From: a virus
Length of the DNA: 40,461 nt
Virus record (IMG/VR): IMGVR_UViG_3300046468_000948
Coordinates: 1 to 40,461 of that record
Reading direction: 5' to 3' (one strand)
Within the stretch, counting starts at the first letter, position 1. Every line of letters starts with the position of its first letter. The notes under the pieces were generated by a model that was not told where the DNA came from, ran no database searches, and saw only the letters and a list, made by a program, of their open reading frames with translations. A program made the translations under genes and the position numbers. Below, in pieces: positions 1 to 6,531 of the stretch.

Positions 1-391
1 TGCCTGTTTTTTCATCTTTACCGTTTTGTTTACCAAGAACGATATCATTATTCATTGAACCAATTAAGTCATATTCAAAATAATTGTAATCAACTTTATC
101 TAATAGAAACGATACACCGTTACCACCATGTGCAACCATGATTGTTTTGTCATCAAATCTTAGTGAGTTATGGAACTTGTTATATCCAGGAATATCTCTA
201 GCACCTGGAATGTGTCTAATAACAACTTTCTCTCCATCTGGTAAGAACTTTTCTAAGTTCTTAGCAATAATTTCGCCCCATACAGAAGTACCTTTACCAG
301 GCTCCTGAGGAACAATTAAGGTATAATCAGCCTGAGCTGATCCTGCCATTAAACCGAATGCAATTAATGCACTGACTAATAGTTTTTTCAT
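1..391 (-). CDS. tctC: TctC/Bug-type periplasmic solute-binding protein (3' part outside window)
   Basis: Only the first 130 residues are inside the window. My reading gives a signal peptide (MKKLLVSALIAFGLMAGSAQA, cleavage after AQA), then the start of a mature receptor with TLIVPQEPGKGTS, IRHIPGARDIPG and a D-DKTIMV stretch. This matches the N-terminal lobe of tripartite tricarboxylate transporter receptors (TctC/Bug family), where IVPfxaGGgtD and v-N-pGAgG are hallmarks. Family members bind carboxylates in the periplasm and deliver them to TctAB. An ORF with CGGAG placed 8 nt before ATG fixes the start. A late-type promoter and a hairpin lie upstream. It may be an auxiliary metabolic gene that boosts host uptake, as PstS does in cyanophages; no TctA or TctB is visible here. 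Family is likely; substrate unknown. Confidence 0.7.
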   Translation of the reverse strand, partial: MKKLLVSALIAFGLMAGSAQADYTLIVPQEPGKGTSVWGEIIAKNLEKFLPDGEKVVIRHIPGARDIPGYNKFHNSLRFDDKTIMVAHGGNGVSFLLDKVDYNYFEYDLIGSMNNDIVLGKQNGKDEKTG

Positions 392-520
392 CTTTATTCT
401 CCGTATTGTTTTTTTGAAAGTGTCAATTTGCTTTAAACAAAACTCATAAAAACCTATTGTAACTTATGAGATACTTGCTCCCTTGCACTCGCTTGGGTAT
501 TGTATATTGACGTTGGAAGG

Positions 521-542
521 AACAGTAAAGCTCTTTACTGTT
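521..542 (-). other. Perfect 10-bp hairpin at predicted 5' end of tctC mRNA
   Basis: AACAGTAAAG and CTTTACTGTT form perfect arms around a 2-nt centre. No U-tract follows on the minus strand, so it is a poor terminator for the methyltransferase gene ending at 593. Its first base (542) is exactly the +1 predicted from the late box at 548-555, so it would be a 5'-terminal stem-loop on the tctC transcript, possibly stabilising the mRNA. The remaining noncoding bases to 392 show no further structure I can support. Confidence 0.6.
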
Positions 543-547
543 ACATT

Positions 548-555
548 TATTTATC
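548..555 (-). promoter_or_regulatory. T4-type late promoter GATAAATA for tctC
   Basis: GATAAATA on the minus strand matches the T4 late consensus TATAAATA in 7 of 8 positions. T4 late boxes span -13 to -6, which puts +1 at 542, the first base of the hairpin at 521-542. The tctC start codon is about 150 nt further on, giving a long leader. Confidence 0.6.
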
Positions 556-592
556 ATCTGTAGGATTTAATACCTACATAATGATGAATTTC

Positions 593-1279
593 TTATAGTT
601 TCTTTAATACAAAATAGTATCGTGAGCCTCTTTCGCCCATATCCTGGTTCAACGTAACTAGTTCACAACCTAATCGTTCTGCACTATTGATAATGAATTC
701 GGTTGTCCACTCGAAAAACTCAATCCATTTTGCTTCAGGTGCTTCGTGTTGTGTTCCTGGATTTGCTCTAAAATATAGTAACCCACCTTGCTTTGTTAGG
801 TTTACTGTGTGTTCTAATTCAGAATAAATCTTATCTACGGTACCAAAGTTTATACTACCTAAACATATTACAACATCAAAATTGGTCTGTGCATTGTACT
901 CTAATATTCCAGATTGCACATCTGCCTTATCATTATAAGGATCAATTCCAATAAGGTTGTTGACTTTGCCTTTAAATTCATTGTAACCACAGCCCAAGTC
1001 TAATACTTTCTTGGGCTGTAGGTTGTTTACTTCATCAATTATTGATAACCCACTATACTTGTACCTCTTTGTTTGTGGTTGCCACACCTTACTAAAATAG
1101 TTCTTAAGTACTTCATGATCAATTATTTTTGTAAGGTTTTCTACATTATCAAAAGAGCTAATATTAATATCAACACCAAATGTTCCATTAATAGCCTTTC
1201 TCAATAAGTCAGTGTCTCGCATCAGCTGAGGACTTGCGGTGAACATGACTTGTAATTGTTTTATGATCTTACTGTTCAT
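593..1279 (-). CDS. Class I SAM-dependent methyltransferase
   Basis: 228 residues. Motif I (VLDLGCGY, about residues 92-99) and the following acidic strand end (IGIDPY, about 111-116) are those of a Rossmann-type SAM methyltransferase, with a motif IV-like region FDVVICLGS near 134. The N-terminal 80 residues are not recognisable and may hold a substrate-binding part. The start overlaps the end of the lipoprotein gene by 11 nt, so it is the last gene of the long leftward cluster. The substrate is not readable. A DNA, protein or small-molecule target are all possible; it lacks an NPPY/DPPY motif typical of N6-adenine methyltransferases. Confidence 0.7.
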   Translation of the reverse strand: MNSKIIKQLQVMFTASPQLMRDTDLLRKAINGTFGVDINISSFDNVENLTKIIDHEVLKNYFSKVWQPQTKRYKYSGLSIIDEVNNLQPKKVLDLGCGYNEFKGKVNNLIGIDPYNDKADVQSGILEYNAQTNFDVVICLGSINFGTVDKIYSELEHTVNLTKQGGLLYFRANPGTQHEAPEAKWIEFFEWTTEFIINSAERLGCELVTLNQDMGERGSRYYFVLKKL

Positions 1280-1457
1280 TAGTTATTAGTGCCTTCTTCT
1301 CGTTTTCGTTTTTAATGATTTCTTTTCTTATCTTATTCTTAGCTGGAATAGATGCTATATCAACTGCGGTTACTGTTAGTCCTCCTACATACATTATAGG
1401 TGGCCCAAAACAACCAGTTAGCATCAAACAAGTAACAATTAATAAAACAGTTCTCAT
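1269..1457 (-). CDS. Small predicted lipoprotein
   Basis: 62 residues. The N-terminus is a short type II signal peptide ending in a lipobox (LMLTGC), so Cys16 would be lipidated and the protein anchored to a membrane facing the periplasm. After a second apolar stretch the C-terminal third is highly charged (KNKIRKEIIKNENEKK). It starts inside the stop codon of the gene before it (TAATG) and overlaps the methyltransferase start. A small outer-membrane spanin subunit is conceivable because those are short lipoproteins, but I see no partner inner-membrane spanin or lysis genes alongside, so this is a guess. Confidence 0.6.
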   Translation of the reverse strand: MRTVLLIVTCLMLTGCFGPPIMYVGGLTVTAVDIASIPAKNKIRKEIIKNENEKKALITNEQ

Positions 1458-1651
1458 TATTTTTCTTTAGGTATCTTAACCCATCTGTCTACGGCAGTTC
1501 CTTTACGATTTGTATACTCCACTCTTAACTCTTTTGTTCCTTTTGGAGCTGAATGACAAACTGATTTAAATATCTTCTTTAAACCTAATCCTTCTTTCTC
1601 TTCGTTAAACTCTTTGCCGTCGGAGATCTTTATATTAATCTTTCTACCCAT
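1457..1651 (-). CDS. Hypothetical small basic protein
   Basis: 64 residues from ATG at 1651. A longer reading from TTG at 1660 overlaps the previous stop. I chose the ATG because GGAG lies about 10 nt upstream of it. The protein has 16 Lys/Arg spread throughout, a single Cys, and ends IPKEK. I recognise no domain. It sits between two small genes in the leftward cluster with overlapping ends, so it is very likely translated as part of that operon. Confidence 0.5.
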   Translation of the reverse strand: MGRKINIKISDGKEFNEEKEGLGLKKIFKSVCHSAPKGTKELRVEYTNRKGTAVDRWVKIPKEK

Positions 1652-1652
1652 A

Positions 1653-1853
1653 TTAATCAAACTCCGATCTGACTATATGTTTTCTTAATGCTCTGACAAG
1701 TTCTTCTATCTTATCTACTACTGAAATCATATCTTTGTCAGTAATATACTTTTGTTTTTCTCTTAACTTGTCATACTCTTTTAAGGGTATTGTTACTGTG
1801 CTTTGTTCGTTTTCAAACGACTTGTCATTATCGTAATCATCTACACTTGTCAT
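1653..1853 (-). CDS. Hypothetical acidic/coiled-coil small protein
   Basis: 66 residues. The first 18 residues are acidic and polar. The rest (roughly residues 22-62) is helical with a heptad-like spacing of apolar residues (IPLKEYDKLREKQ, VVDKIEELVRALRKHI), suggesting a short coiled coil and oligomerisation. No known domain recognised. Spaced 21 nt from the upstream Hc1-like gene, with GGAGG in the gap serving as a ribosome binding site. Confidence 0.5.
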   Translation of the reverse strand: MTSVDDYDNDKSFENEQSTVTIPLKEYDKLREKQKYITDKDMISVVDKIEELVRALRKHIVRSEFD

Positions 1854-1874
1854 AACCCTCCTTGGTTACTGTTG

Positions 1875-2072
1875 TTACATTACTGCTTTTTTAGACGTCA
1901 TTTCATTCTTCTTATCTTGAATTTCTTTACGTCTAGCTTTTGATAACTTGCCCATTTCACCTAATGCTTTTCTTGCTCTAGATGCGGCCGCTTTTACGCC
2001 TTTAGTTTCAAATGCTTCTTGCTCACTTAGATAAGTTTCATAGTGTGCCATTATCTGTTCATGTGTGTTCAT
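1875..2072 (-). CDS. Histone H1-like (Hc1-type) small basic protein
   Basis: 65 residues. The central stretch KAAASRARKALGEMGKL followed by SKARRKEIQDKK resembles the Hc1 family of bacterial H1-like proteins (the chlamydial protein has a similar A-A-R-x-R pattern followed by K-L and YRKE). Such proteins bind DNA non-specifically and condense it. Short Hc1-like proteins occur in marine T4-like phages. The first 25 residues are a neutral helix. It may act in host nucleoid remodelling or phage DNA packing; that role is inference. AGGAAA lies about 5 nt before the ATG. Confidence 0.55.
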   Translation of the reverse strand: MNTHEQIMAHYETYLSEQEAFETKGVKAAASRARKALGEMGKLSKARRKEIQDKKNEMTSKKAVM

Positions 2073-2084
2073 AGTTTCCTTTCC

Positions 2085-2219
2085 TTACCCAAAATGTTTT
2101 GTAATACTTTCAGGTAGTTTAGCCTTAATTGGAGCCCAAATAGTAGACTCGATTTTTCCAACGTAAATTGGTCTTGGAATTAACCATCCTATTAATATTC
2201 CTATAATTAAAGTAGTCAT
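2085..2219 (-). CDS. Small single-pass membrane protein (44 aa)
   Basis: Found by direct reading. It starts MTTLIIGILIGWLIPRP and ends SITKHFG. Residues 3-14 are a short apolar segment bounded by PRP, then an amphipathic tail, the pattern of very small inner-membrane proteins. It fits neatly between the nucleotidyltransferase stop (2223) and the Hc1-like start (2072), with the same strand and tight spacing, which supports it being real. No function can be assigned. Confidence 0.55.
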   Translation of the reverse strand: MTTLIIGILIGWLIPRPIYVGKIESTIWAPIKAKLPESITKHFG

Positions 2220-2222
2220 ATT

Positions 2223-2627
2223 TTATAGTTCTCCGTTCTTTCGCATTCCTTCGCGAATGCCTGTAGCACTAATCTTATGGATATCTTCTCCTAGATCATG
2301 CTGGGTAAATGTATACCCTACTCCCCTTCCATAGCTTATATCAACTATGTTAGGAACAATCATTATAACATATTCCTCGTTATATGTAAAGCCTTCTTTT
2401 GCTAGTTCTTTCTTGATATTTTCTTCAACATCGGTAACAATAAAAGGATTATCATCTTGTTTCATAGTACGTCCACCTGACGCATCTGTGTCTTGTGGTA
2501 CAGTTCTAATCTGAATACATACTTGCCCTGTTTCAGCAAGAGCTTTCTTAAATAATTCTGTGTGTCCAGGATGCCAAGGTTGCCATCTGCCTAACATTTG
2601 TGTTGTAGGTTTAAATTGATCAAACAT
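2223..2627 (-). CDS. HxGH-type nucleotidyltransferase
   Basis: 134 residues. GRWQPWHPGHTELF (about residues 13-26) contains the HxGH motif of the nucleotidylyltransferase superfamily, and ISATGIRE near residue 119 is the matching ISxTxIR motif that contacts ATP phosphates. The family includes NMN adenylyltransferase, pantetheine-phosphate and glycerol-3-phosphate nucleotidyltransferases, and, more distantly, ATP sulfurylase. It transfers a nucleotidyl group from an NTP to a phosphate-type substrate. The GRxQPxHxGH form is closest to NMN adenylyltransferases. An APS-kinase-like protein is encoded 430 nt upstream in the same operon. Overlaps the preceding gene by 8 nt. Substrate unproven. Confidence 0.7.
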   Translation of the reverse strand: MFDQFKPTTQMLGRWQPWHPGHTELFKKALAETGQVCIQIRTVPQDTDASGGRTMKQDDNPFIVTDVEENIKKELAKEGFTYNEEYVIMIVPNIVDISYGRGVGYTFTQHDLGEDIHKISATGIREGMRKNGEL

Positions 2628-2808
2628 CTAATTCTCCTTGTCTTTCACTCTCTATAATCATTTCTTTTATTCTTATCATTTCATTTTTGTAGTGTTCATA
2701 TGCTCTCAAGTATCCTGGGTCTTGTGTCTCTACCCATTGTCTACTTGCTATATCGCAATTATTTTCTAAGTTAATTAAGATGTTTTTATAGTTCTGTCTT
2801 AGGCTCAC
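2620..2808 (-). CDS. Hypothetical small helical protein
   Basis: 62 residues, almost entirely predicted helix, with two tyrosine/charge-rich segments (LRAYEHYKNEMIRIKEMI). No domain recognised. It overlaps the gene before it by 23 nt and the nucleotidyltransferase by 8 nt, in line with the compressed organisation of this cluster. No signal peptide or membrane segment. Confidence 0.5.
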   Translation of the reverse strand: MSLRQNYKNILINLENNCDIASRQWVETQDPGYLRAYEHYKNEMIRIKEMIIESERQGELDV

Positions 2809-3079
2809 TGCTACTCTCTTTTAGTAAATCGTTTGGTTTATTGATTGGCATTCCACTTCTATCAAACCATCTTTCATCATCTGTTACATAACAATAACTT
2901 CTAAATCTAGATCCGTCAAGTCCTTTTTTTGATAATGCTCGTTTATGGATATTACCTTTATACTCGGTAAAGTCTTTATTGATTAATCTCATATGACCTC
3001 CACTTGCTGGAGAACCGTATAGTCTATCTATAGATTCACCATTTGGTCCCATTAGATTACTCACTACTTCTGTGTTCAT
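2786..3079 (-). CDS. Hypothetical protein, 97 aa
   Basis: Not recognised. The first 30 residues are rich in Gly, Ser and Pro (MGPNGESIDRLYGSPASGG). A basic middle (HKRALSKKG) leads to RSYCYVTDDERWFDRSGMPI, which looks like two beta-strands with a turn. It is soluble, with no membrane segment. It overlaps the kinase-like gene upstream by 23 nt and the next gene downstream by 23 nt. Confidence 0.5.
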   Translation of the reverse strand: MNTEVVSNLMGPNGESIDRLYGSPASGGHMRLINKDFTEYKGNIHKRALSKKGLDGSRFRSYCYVTDDERWFDRSGMPINKPNDLLKESSSEPKTEL

Positions 3080-3503
3080 TCTTCTCCTCTTGTATTTTAT
3101 CTCTTAATTCTTGTAATATTAAATATCCTAGTGTTGTTGCATCTTTATATTCACATACAAAGTTTGCTTCTTTTACAGGTTGAAACATTTTATTAGTATC
3201 TTCATACCTGCCTTCATTTATTGTGTTCATCCAAATTGTATAATCTGCATTAAAATCATCTCTTGTTTGTTGCGTTGGACATATAAAGTCTGCAACTACA
3301 ACTCTATTCTTTGCTACGGCTTCATCTGCCATAGTTTTCATTCTGTTGGCTTGTCTAGTTCTGCCTTCTGGACTAAAGTCCCAATCGTTGGCTTCTTCTC
3401 TAACTTTATCTGCATTAAGATGGACCGCATTCAATGCTGGTGCAATTCTTTCTGCTAATGTTGTTTTACCAGAGCCAGGTAATCCACATATTAATATTTT
3501 CAT
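3057..3503 (-). CDS. APS-kinase-like P-loop kinase
   Basis: 148 residues. A Walker A motif GLPGSGKTT (residues 7-15) is followed by LNADKVR (about 34-40), a DFSPEGRTRQ segment and VVVADFICPTQQTRDDF. The order and spacing match adenylylsulfate kinase (CysC), where G-x-x-GxGKST, LDGDnvR, gFs-edR-enirR and FISPyr--R are the equivalents. APS kinase phosphorylates adenylylsulfate to PAPS, the sulfate donor for sulfotransferases. It is shorter than bacterial CysC (about 200 aa), and the C-terminal third diverges, so another small-molecule or nucleotide kinase role is possible. The start overlaps the neighbouring stop as ATGA. A sulfotransferase is encoded at 16066-16776. Confidence 0.65.
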   Translation of the reverse strand: MKILICGLPGSGKTTLAERIAPALNAVHLNADKVREEANDWDFSPEGRTRQANRMKTMADEAVAKNRVVVADFICPTQQTRDDFNADYTIWMNTINEGRYEDTNKMFQPVKEANFVCEYKDATTLGYLILQELRDKIQEEKNEHRSSE

Positions 3504-3682
3504 TCCATCATACTCTTTCTAGGTGCTTTTGGTTTGTCTTCAATAGGGTATTGCATTTTGTATTCATCTGGATTGTTTTTTGCCCATTCTTTTTCTTTAT
3601 ACCAAGTGTATATAAGGTGATACCCTATTCCACCAAAGCATACCAAGAACAATCCTATTAGAATGTCTATGAATGTTGCCAT
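3500..3682 (-). CDS. Small membrane protein (60 aa)
   Basis: Starts MATFIDILIGLFLVCFGG; residues 3-27 form one transmembrane helix, followed by a charged tail with YKEKEWAKNNPDEYKMQYP. I prefer the ATG at 3682 over a TTG at 3694 because GGAAG lies about 7 nt ahead of it. The stop overlaps the kinase-like start as ATGA, so translation is probably coupled. Function unknown. Confidence 0.5.
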   Translation of the reverse strand: MATFIDILIGLFLVCFGGIGYHLIYTWYKEKEWAKNNPDEYKMQYPIEDKPKAPRKSMME

Positions 3683-3837
3683 TATATCTTCCAACTTTTT
3701 ACTTGGTCTTTAGTTGGCTTCATTGGTTCAAGTTTTTCTATCTTGCCACCCTTTGCCAAAAACTTTTTCATTGCCTCATCAAGTTTTCTTTGTAACTCTG
3801 CCGGTTCTGGTTTTGTGTAGTCTTTCTTATTGCTCAT
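3682..3837 (-). CDS. Small conserved-looking phage protein (51 aa)
   Basis: ATG at 3837 overlaps the upstream stop as ATGA, which decides the start over an upstream in-frame GTG at 3870. The sequence has a helical middle (AELQRKLDEAMKKFLAKGGKIEKL) and ends in Lys/Trp-rich residues. The FLAKGGKIEKL segment resembles a motif I associate with small orphan proteins of marine T4-like phages. Soluble, no enzymatic motif. Confidence 0.45.
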   Translation of the reverse strand: MSNKKDYTKPEPAELQRKLDEAMKKFLAKGGKIEKLEPMKPTKDQVKSWKI

Positions 3838-4076
3838 TTTATATATTTTTCTATTTGTTCTTTTGTCCACCTGTTGCCTTTGCGATCTCGTTCGCTAAAT
3901 GGTAGTGCTTGTCTGTCTACGTGTAGTGTTGTTGGACAACTGTATTGTTTTAAAGTTCTAGCAAACTCTTTTGTTGTGTCCATACATTGGTAAAAACAAA
4001 GTAACTCGTCTCTAACAATTATATCTTTTTTTAAATAACAAGACATCATTCCTGCTATTGCTAGTTCTAATATCAT
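3834..4076 (-). CDS. Hypothetical protein with hydrophobic N-terminus (80 aa)
   Basis: The N-terminus MILELAIAGMMSCYLKK could be a signal or membrane-anchor segment. The remainder has three further Cys (LLCFYQCMD, YSCPTT) and a basic end KGNRWTKEQIEKYIK. Not recognised. Start and stop both overlap neighbours by 4 nt (ATGA), so it belongs to a coupled run with the DUF2061-like gene upstream and the 51-aa gene downstream. Confidence 0.45.
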   Translation of the reverse strand: MILELAIAGMMSCYLKKDIIVRDELLCFYQCMDTTKEFARTLKQYSCPTTLHVDRQALPFSERDRKGNRWTKEQIEKYIK

Positions 4077-4306
4077 CTTCTTCTCTTTAATTGTTTATCT
4101 ATCCATAGTCTATCTAGTATATAAAACCATACTGCATTAACTAATGGTTCAACAATAGCATCTGTTACTGCAACCCACATTTCAATACCTGGATCAAGTA
4201 TCTTAAGTATTGTAGCCGCAATAATAAAATGACCAAGTGTAAAGACCAACGTCCTTAAAAATGATCCTTTATTTGCCTCTATGAATTCGTTTATTGTTAT
4301 TAACAT
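4073..4306 (-). CDS. DUF2061-like membrane protein
   Basis: 77 residues with two predicted transmembrane helices (about 20-37 and 45-66). SFLRTLVFTLGHFIIAATILKIL and EPLVNAVWFYILDRLW follow the DUF2061 pattern, where a first helix with R-x-x-x-F is followed by a second ending in a W- and charge-rich tail (here KQLKRRR). The family's function is unknown; members are small inner-membrane proteins. It is overlapped at its 5' end by a 40-aa membrane ORF. Confidence 0.5.
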   Translation of the reverse strand: MLITINEFIEANKGSFLRTLVFTLGHFIIAATILKILDPGIEMWVAVTDAIVEPLVNAVWFYILDRLWIDKQLKRRR

Positions 4307-4391
4307 ATTGTTTACCTGTTATAAATCCTAAACCAAAGCTGATTGCTATCACAGAAGTTATTGCTAACCCGTGCCATAATAAAAATTCCAT
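4269..4391 (-). CDS. Small membrane protein (40 aa)
   Basis: Found by direct reading. It starts MEFLLWHGLAITSVIAISFG, one transmembrane segment over most of residues 3-25, then a basic tail ending RIHRGK. The ATG is 2 nt from the GIY-YIG stop codon with GGAATT ahead. It overlaps the DUF2061-like start by 38 nt in another frame. Such overlaps are common for tiny phage membrane proteins, but translation is unproven. Confidence 0.4.
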   Translation of the reverse strand: MEFLLWHGLAITSVIAISFGLGFITGKQYVNNNKRIHRGK

Positions 4392-4392
4392 A

Positions 4393-4893
4393 TTATAATT
4401 CCTTTACTCGTTGTTTTGCTAAATGAATAGTTTCATCGTTTGCAAGTGGTAGTAGTTTTTCGATTAAGTTTGTTTCAAACTGTTCAAAGTAAAACTTGTT
4501 TGTAAGTTTACCCAAGTCAGTACCATAATCGTTCAATGCTTCATTGCTGAACTTTTCTAGTATTACTTCAGCATTATACATATCGTATTTAATCTTATTG
4601 CTATCAAATACCTCTCTTATGGTTCTATAACCGTGAGTTTGTCTGCCTGTACACTTAAATGTAAGATCTGCGTGTTCACATACTATTTCTTGACAATTAG
4701 GTCTGCCAGGATACTTTTTGTGTCCATAAAACTTTGCCATATGGGTTTTGAATCTGGCTTTAACACCTTTGAGTGTCATTCCAATATAGAATGGAACATT
4801 GTCATTATACATTATTCTATACACATATCCGCCTTGTGGATTGTCTGCTAGAACGTCTTTGACTGTTGTTTTATATTTTTTTATACTCTTCAT
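4393..4893 (-). CDS. GIY-YIG family endonuclease
   Basis: 166 residues. GYVYRI (about 22-27) and PFYIGMT (about 34-40) are the paired strands of the GIY-YIG catalytic fold, followed by the conserved helix Arg (ARFKTHM, about 46-52). A late acidic segment FEQFETNLIEKL supplies candidate metal-binding glutamates. The fold makes single- or double-strand DNA cuts in homing nucleases, repair enzymes and T4 SegA-type proteins. No intron or split gene is visible around it, so a free-standing homing (Seg-like) or DNA-processing role is likely. It lies 17 nt after the carbamoyltransferase. Confidence 0.65.
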   Translation of the reverse strand: MKSIKKYKTTVKDVLADNPQGGYVYRIMYNDNVPFYIGMTLKGVKARFKTHMAKFYGHKKYPGRPNCQEIVCEHADLTFKCTGRQTHGYRTIREVFDSNKIKYDMYNAEVILEKFSNEALNDYGTDLGKLTNKFYFEQFETNLIEKLLPLANDETIHLAKQRVKEL

Positions 4894-4910
4894 TTACTTT
4901 ATTATACACA

Positions 4911-6440
4911 TTATTTTGATTTTGTAAAGACTTTTACTTTATATTTTTCCTGCCAACGTTCTGCATCTTGTTCTGTGTCTACCATTGGCTCACCTTTTAT
5001 ATTCAAACTAGTATTAAGTAACATAGGACAACCTGTATCTTTATACCATTTCTGTAGTAGTTCATATAGGCCTGGGTGTTGTTGTTTGTTAACTGTTTGT
5101 ACTCTGCTTGTATTATCTATATGAGCAATAGCAGGAAACTCTTTGGGATATCTGCATTTACTTGTGTATTGCATATAAGGTCCAACTGGTCCATCAAAGT
5201 ATTCGTGTGCAAACTCTTCCATTATAACTGGTGCAAATGGTCTAAATGCTTCTCGCTTCTTAACTGTATTAACCAAGTCTTTTACATCTGCTCCACGTGG
5301 ATCTGCTAACAAACTTCTGTTACCCAATGCTCTTGGTCCAAACTCTGCTTGTCCATTTGCTACTCCAACTAATCTATTTGTTTTTAGTTCTTGTAGCAAT
5401 TCTTTAACCGGATAGTCTCCTCTAATGTTAAAACCTAAATAAGGACCTTTCCATTCAATGAATGTTTTGTATTTTGCAAGTACTGCTCCCAAACTGCTAC
5501 CAGCATCACCTGGGTTTGGCATTATCCAAACGTTTCCATCATAGGCTTCGTGTGCAATACTGTTGGCTACACAATTTAATGCACAACCTCCCATTACAAC
5601 TAAATTCTTACTGTTAACAAGTTTGCGAGTTTCTTTTACTATATGATTGAATACATATTCATAAACAATTTGTGTACCTGCTGAAATATCTGCATAGTCT
5701 TTTATTTTGTTTAATTCAGGTCTCCACCAACGACAACCTCTGTGTAGATTGTGTTTGAACTTGACTTTTAATGATCCATCTTTTAGTGGATAAAAGAAAT
5801 CATCATATATTTCTTTGTGTAATCTTTTAGGATCTCCTAATGCGGCCCAGCCCATTAAAATATACTCTTCTTCGTTTGGCTTTAGTCCTACTCGTTGTGT
5901 CATAGCTGAGTACCACAAGCCTAAACTGTGGGGATAGCTTTGACTGTAAACTTTTTTAAGTTTGGTTCCTACGCCATGCCAAACGGTGAAGGTATCCCAT
6001 TCACCAATGCTGTCAACAACTATTACTGCGGCATCAGTGTATGGGCTAGTATAATATCCAGCCGCGGCATGACTTTTGTGATGCTCTGTACTGGTTTCTC
6101 TAGACCCTACCCAAGGATAGAGTATAGATTCCTTGACATACCCTGGTAGGTAACTGCTCACTGATGGTTTCCGCAGAGCTGTTTTCCATTGTCTTGCCCA
6201 AAGCTGTCTAGTTCTTTTGTTGAGGTCTCTTTCGTAATACACAACTTCATTAGGAAGCCTAGCTCCATTGTGTGCTATCGCTTGTTGGAATATATCATGA
6301 CTTAATAGTTTGTCGTTTTTAATCCTAGAGCTACGTTCACCATGTGCGGCAAACACTAGATCTAATTCACTATTATTTTTGTTAAAAACACTGATACTAC
6401 TATCATGGGTGCCAACATTAATTCCCCATATGGTATTCAT
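4911..6440 (-). CDS. NodU/CmcH-family carbamoyltransferase
   Basis: 509 residues from the ATG at 6440. An in-frame start at 6506 would add 22 residues but lies upstream of likely promoter elements, and only the ATG at 6440 gives the usual N-terminus WGINVGTHDSSISV. The N-terminal Kae1-like domain has the EHHKSHAAAGYY metal/His motif; the C-terminal YrdC-like part has GRAEFGPRALGNRS-type residues (here AEFGPRALGNRSLL) and ADPR. The family transfers carbamoyl from carbamoyl phosphate, usually to a hydroxyl on a sugar or antibiotic. Marine T4-like phages often carry one, and a phage member carbamoylates 5-hydroxymethylcytosine in DNA. Target here unknown. First gene of the leftward cluster. Confidence 0.85.
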   Translation of the reverse strand: MNTIWGINVGTHDSSISVFNKNNSELDLVFAAHGERSSRIKNDKLLSHDIFQQAIAHNGARLPNEVVYYERDLNKRTRQLWARQWKTALRKPSVSSYLPGYVKESILYPWVGSRETSTEHHKSHAAAGYYTSPYTDAAVIVVDSIGEWDTFTVWHGVGTKLKKVYSQSYPHSLGLWYSAMTQRVGLKPNEEEYILMGWAALGDPKRLHKEIYDDFFYPLKDGSLKVKFKHNLHRGCRWWRPELNKIKDYADISAGTQIVYEYVFNHIVKETRKLVNSKNLVVMGGCALNCVANSIAHEAYDGNVWIMPNPGDAGSSLGAVLAKYKTFIEWKGPYLGFNIRGDYPVKELLQELKTNRLVGVANGQAEFGPRALGNRSLLADPRGADVKDLVNTVKKREAFRPFAPVIMEEFAHEYFDGPVGPYMQYTSKCRYPKEFPAIAHIDNTSRVQTVNKQQHPGLYELLQKWYKDTGCPMLLNTSLNIKGEPMVDTEQDAERWQEKYKVKVFTKSK

Positions 6441-6472
6441 TCGAAAAGCCTTTTCTCTTTTAATTATAATTG

Positions 6473-6506
6473 TATTTATTATAACATACTTTAACAAATT
6501 ATGCAA
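6473..6506 (-). promoter_or_regulatory. Composite promoter for the 593-6440 gene cluster
   Basis: On the minus strand TATAAT (6483-6478) is preceded at 17 nt by TTGCAT (6506-6501), giving a perfect -10 and a weak -35. A late-type AATAAATA (6480-6473) overlaps the -10. The untranslated leader then holds GAAAA-GGC-TTTTC, a small inverted repeat covering a possible AAGG ribosome site. Early and late transcription of the cluster are both plausible. Confidence 0.45.
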
Positions 6507-6513
6507 CTAAATA
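6506..6513 (+). promoter_or_regulatory. Late-type promoter box ACTAAATA
   Basis: ACTAAATA matches T4 TATAAATA in 6 of 8 positions. Predicted +1 at 6519 leaves a 13-nt leader holding AGGAAA before the ATG at 6532. It drives the plus-strand SGNH/radical SAM genes, divergent from the carbamoyltransferase promoter. Confidence 0.4.
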
Positions 6514-6531
6514 GTACAGTAGGAAAAATCA

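Noticed and set aside
521-542. Hairpin as terminator of the methyltransferase gene
   Set aside because: No U-tract follows on the minus strand; position fits a 5' leader stem better.
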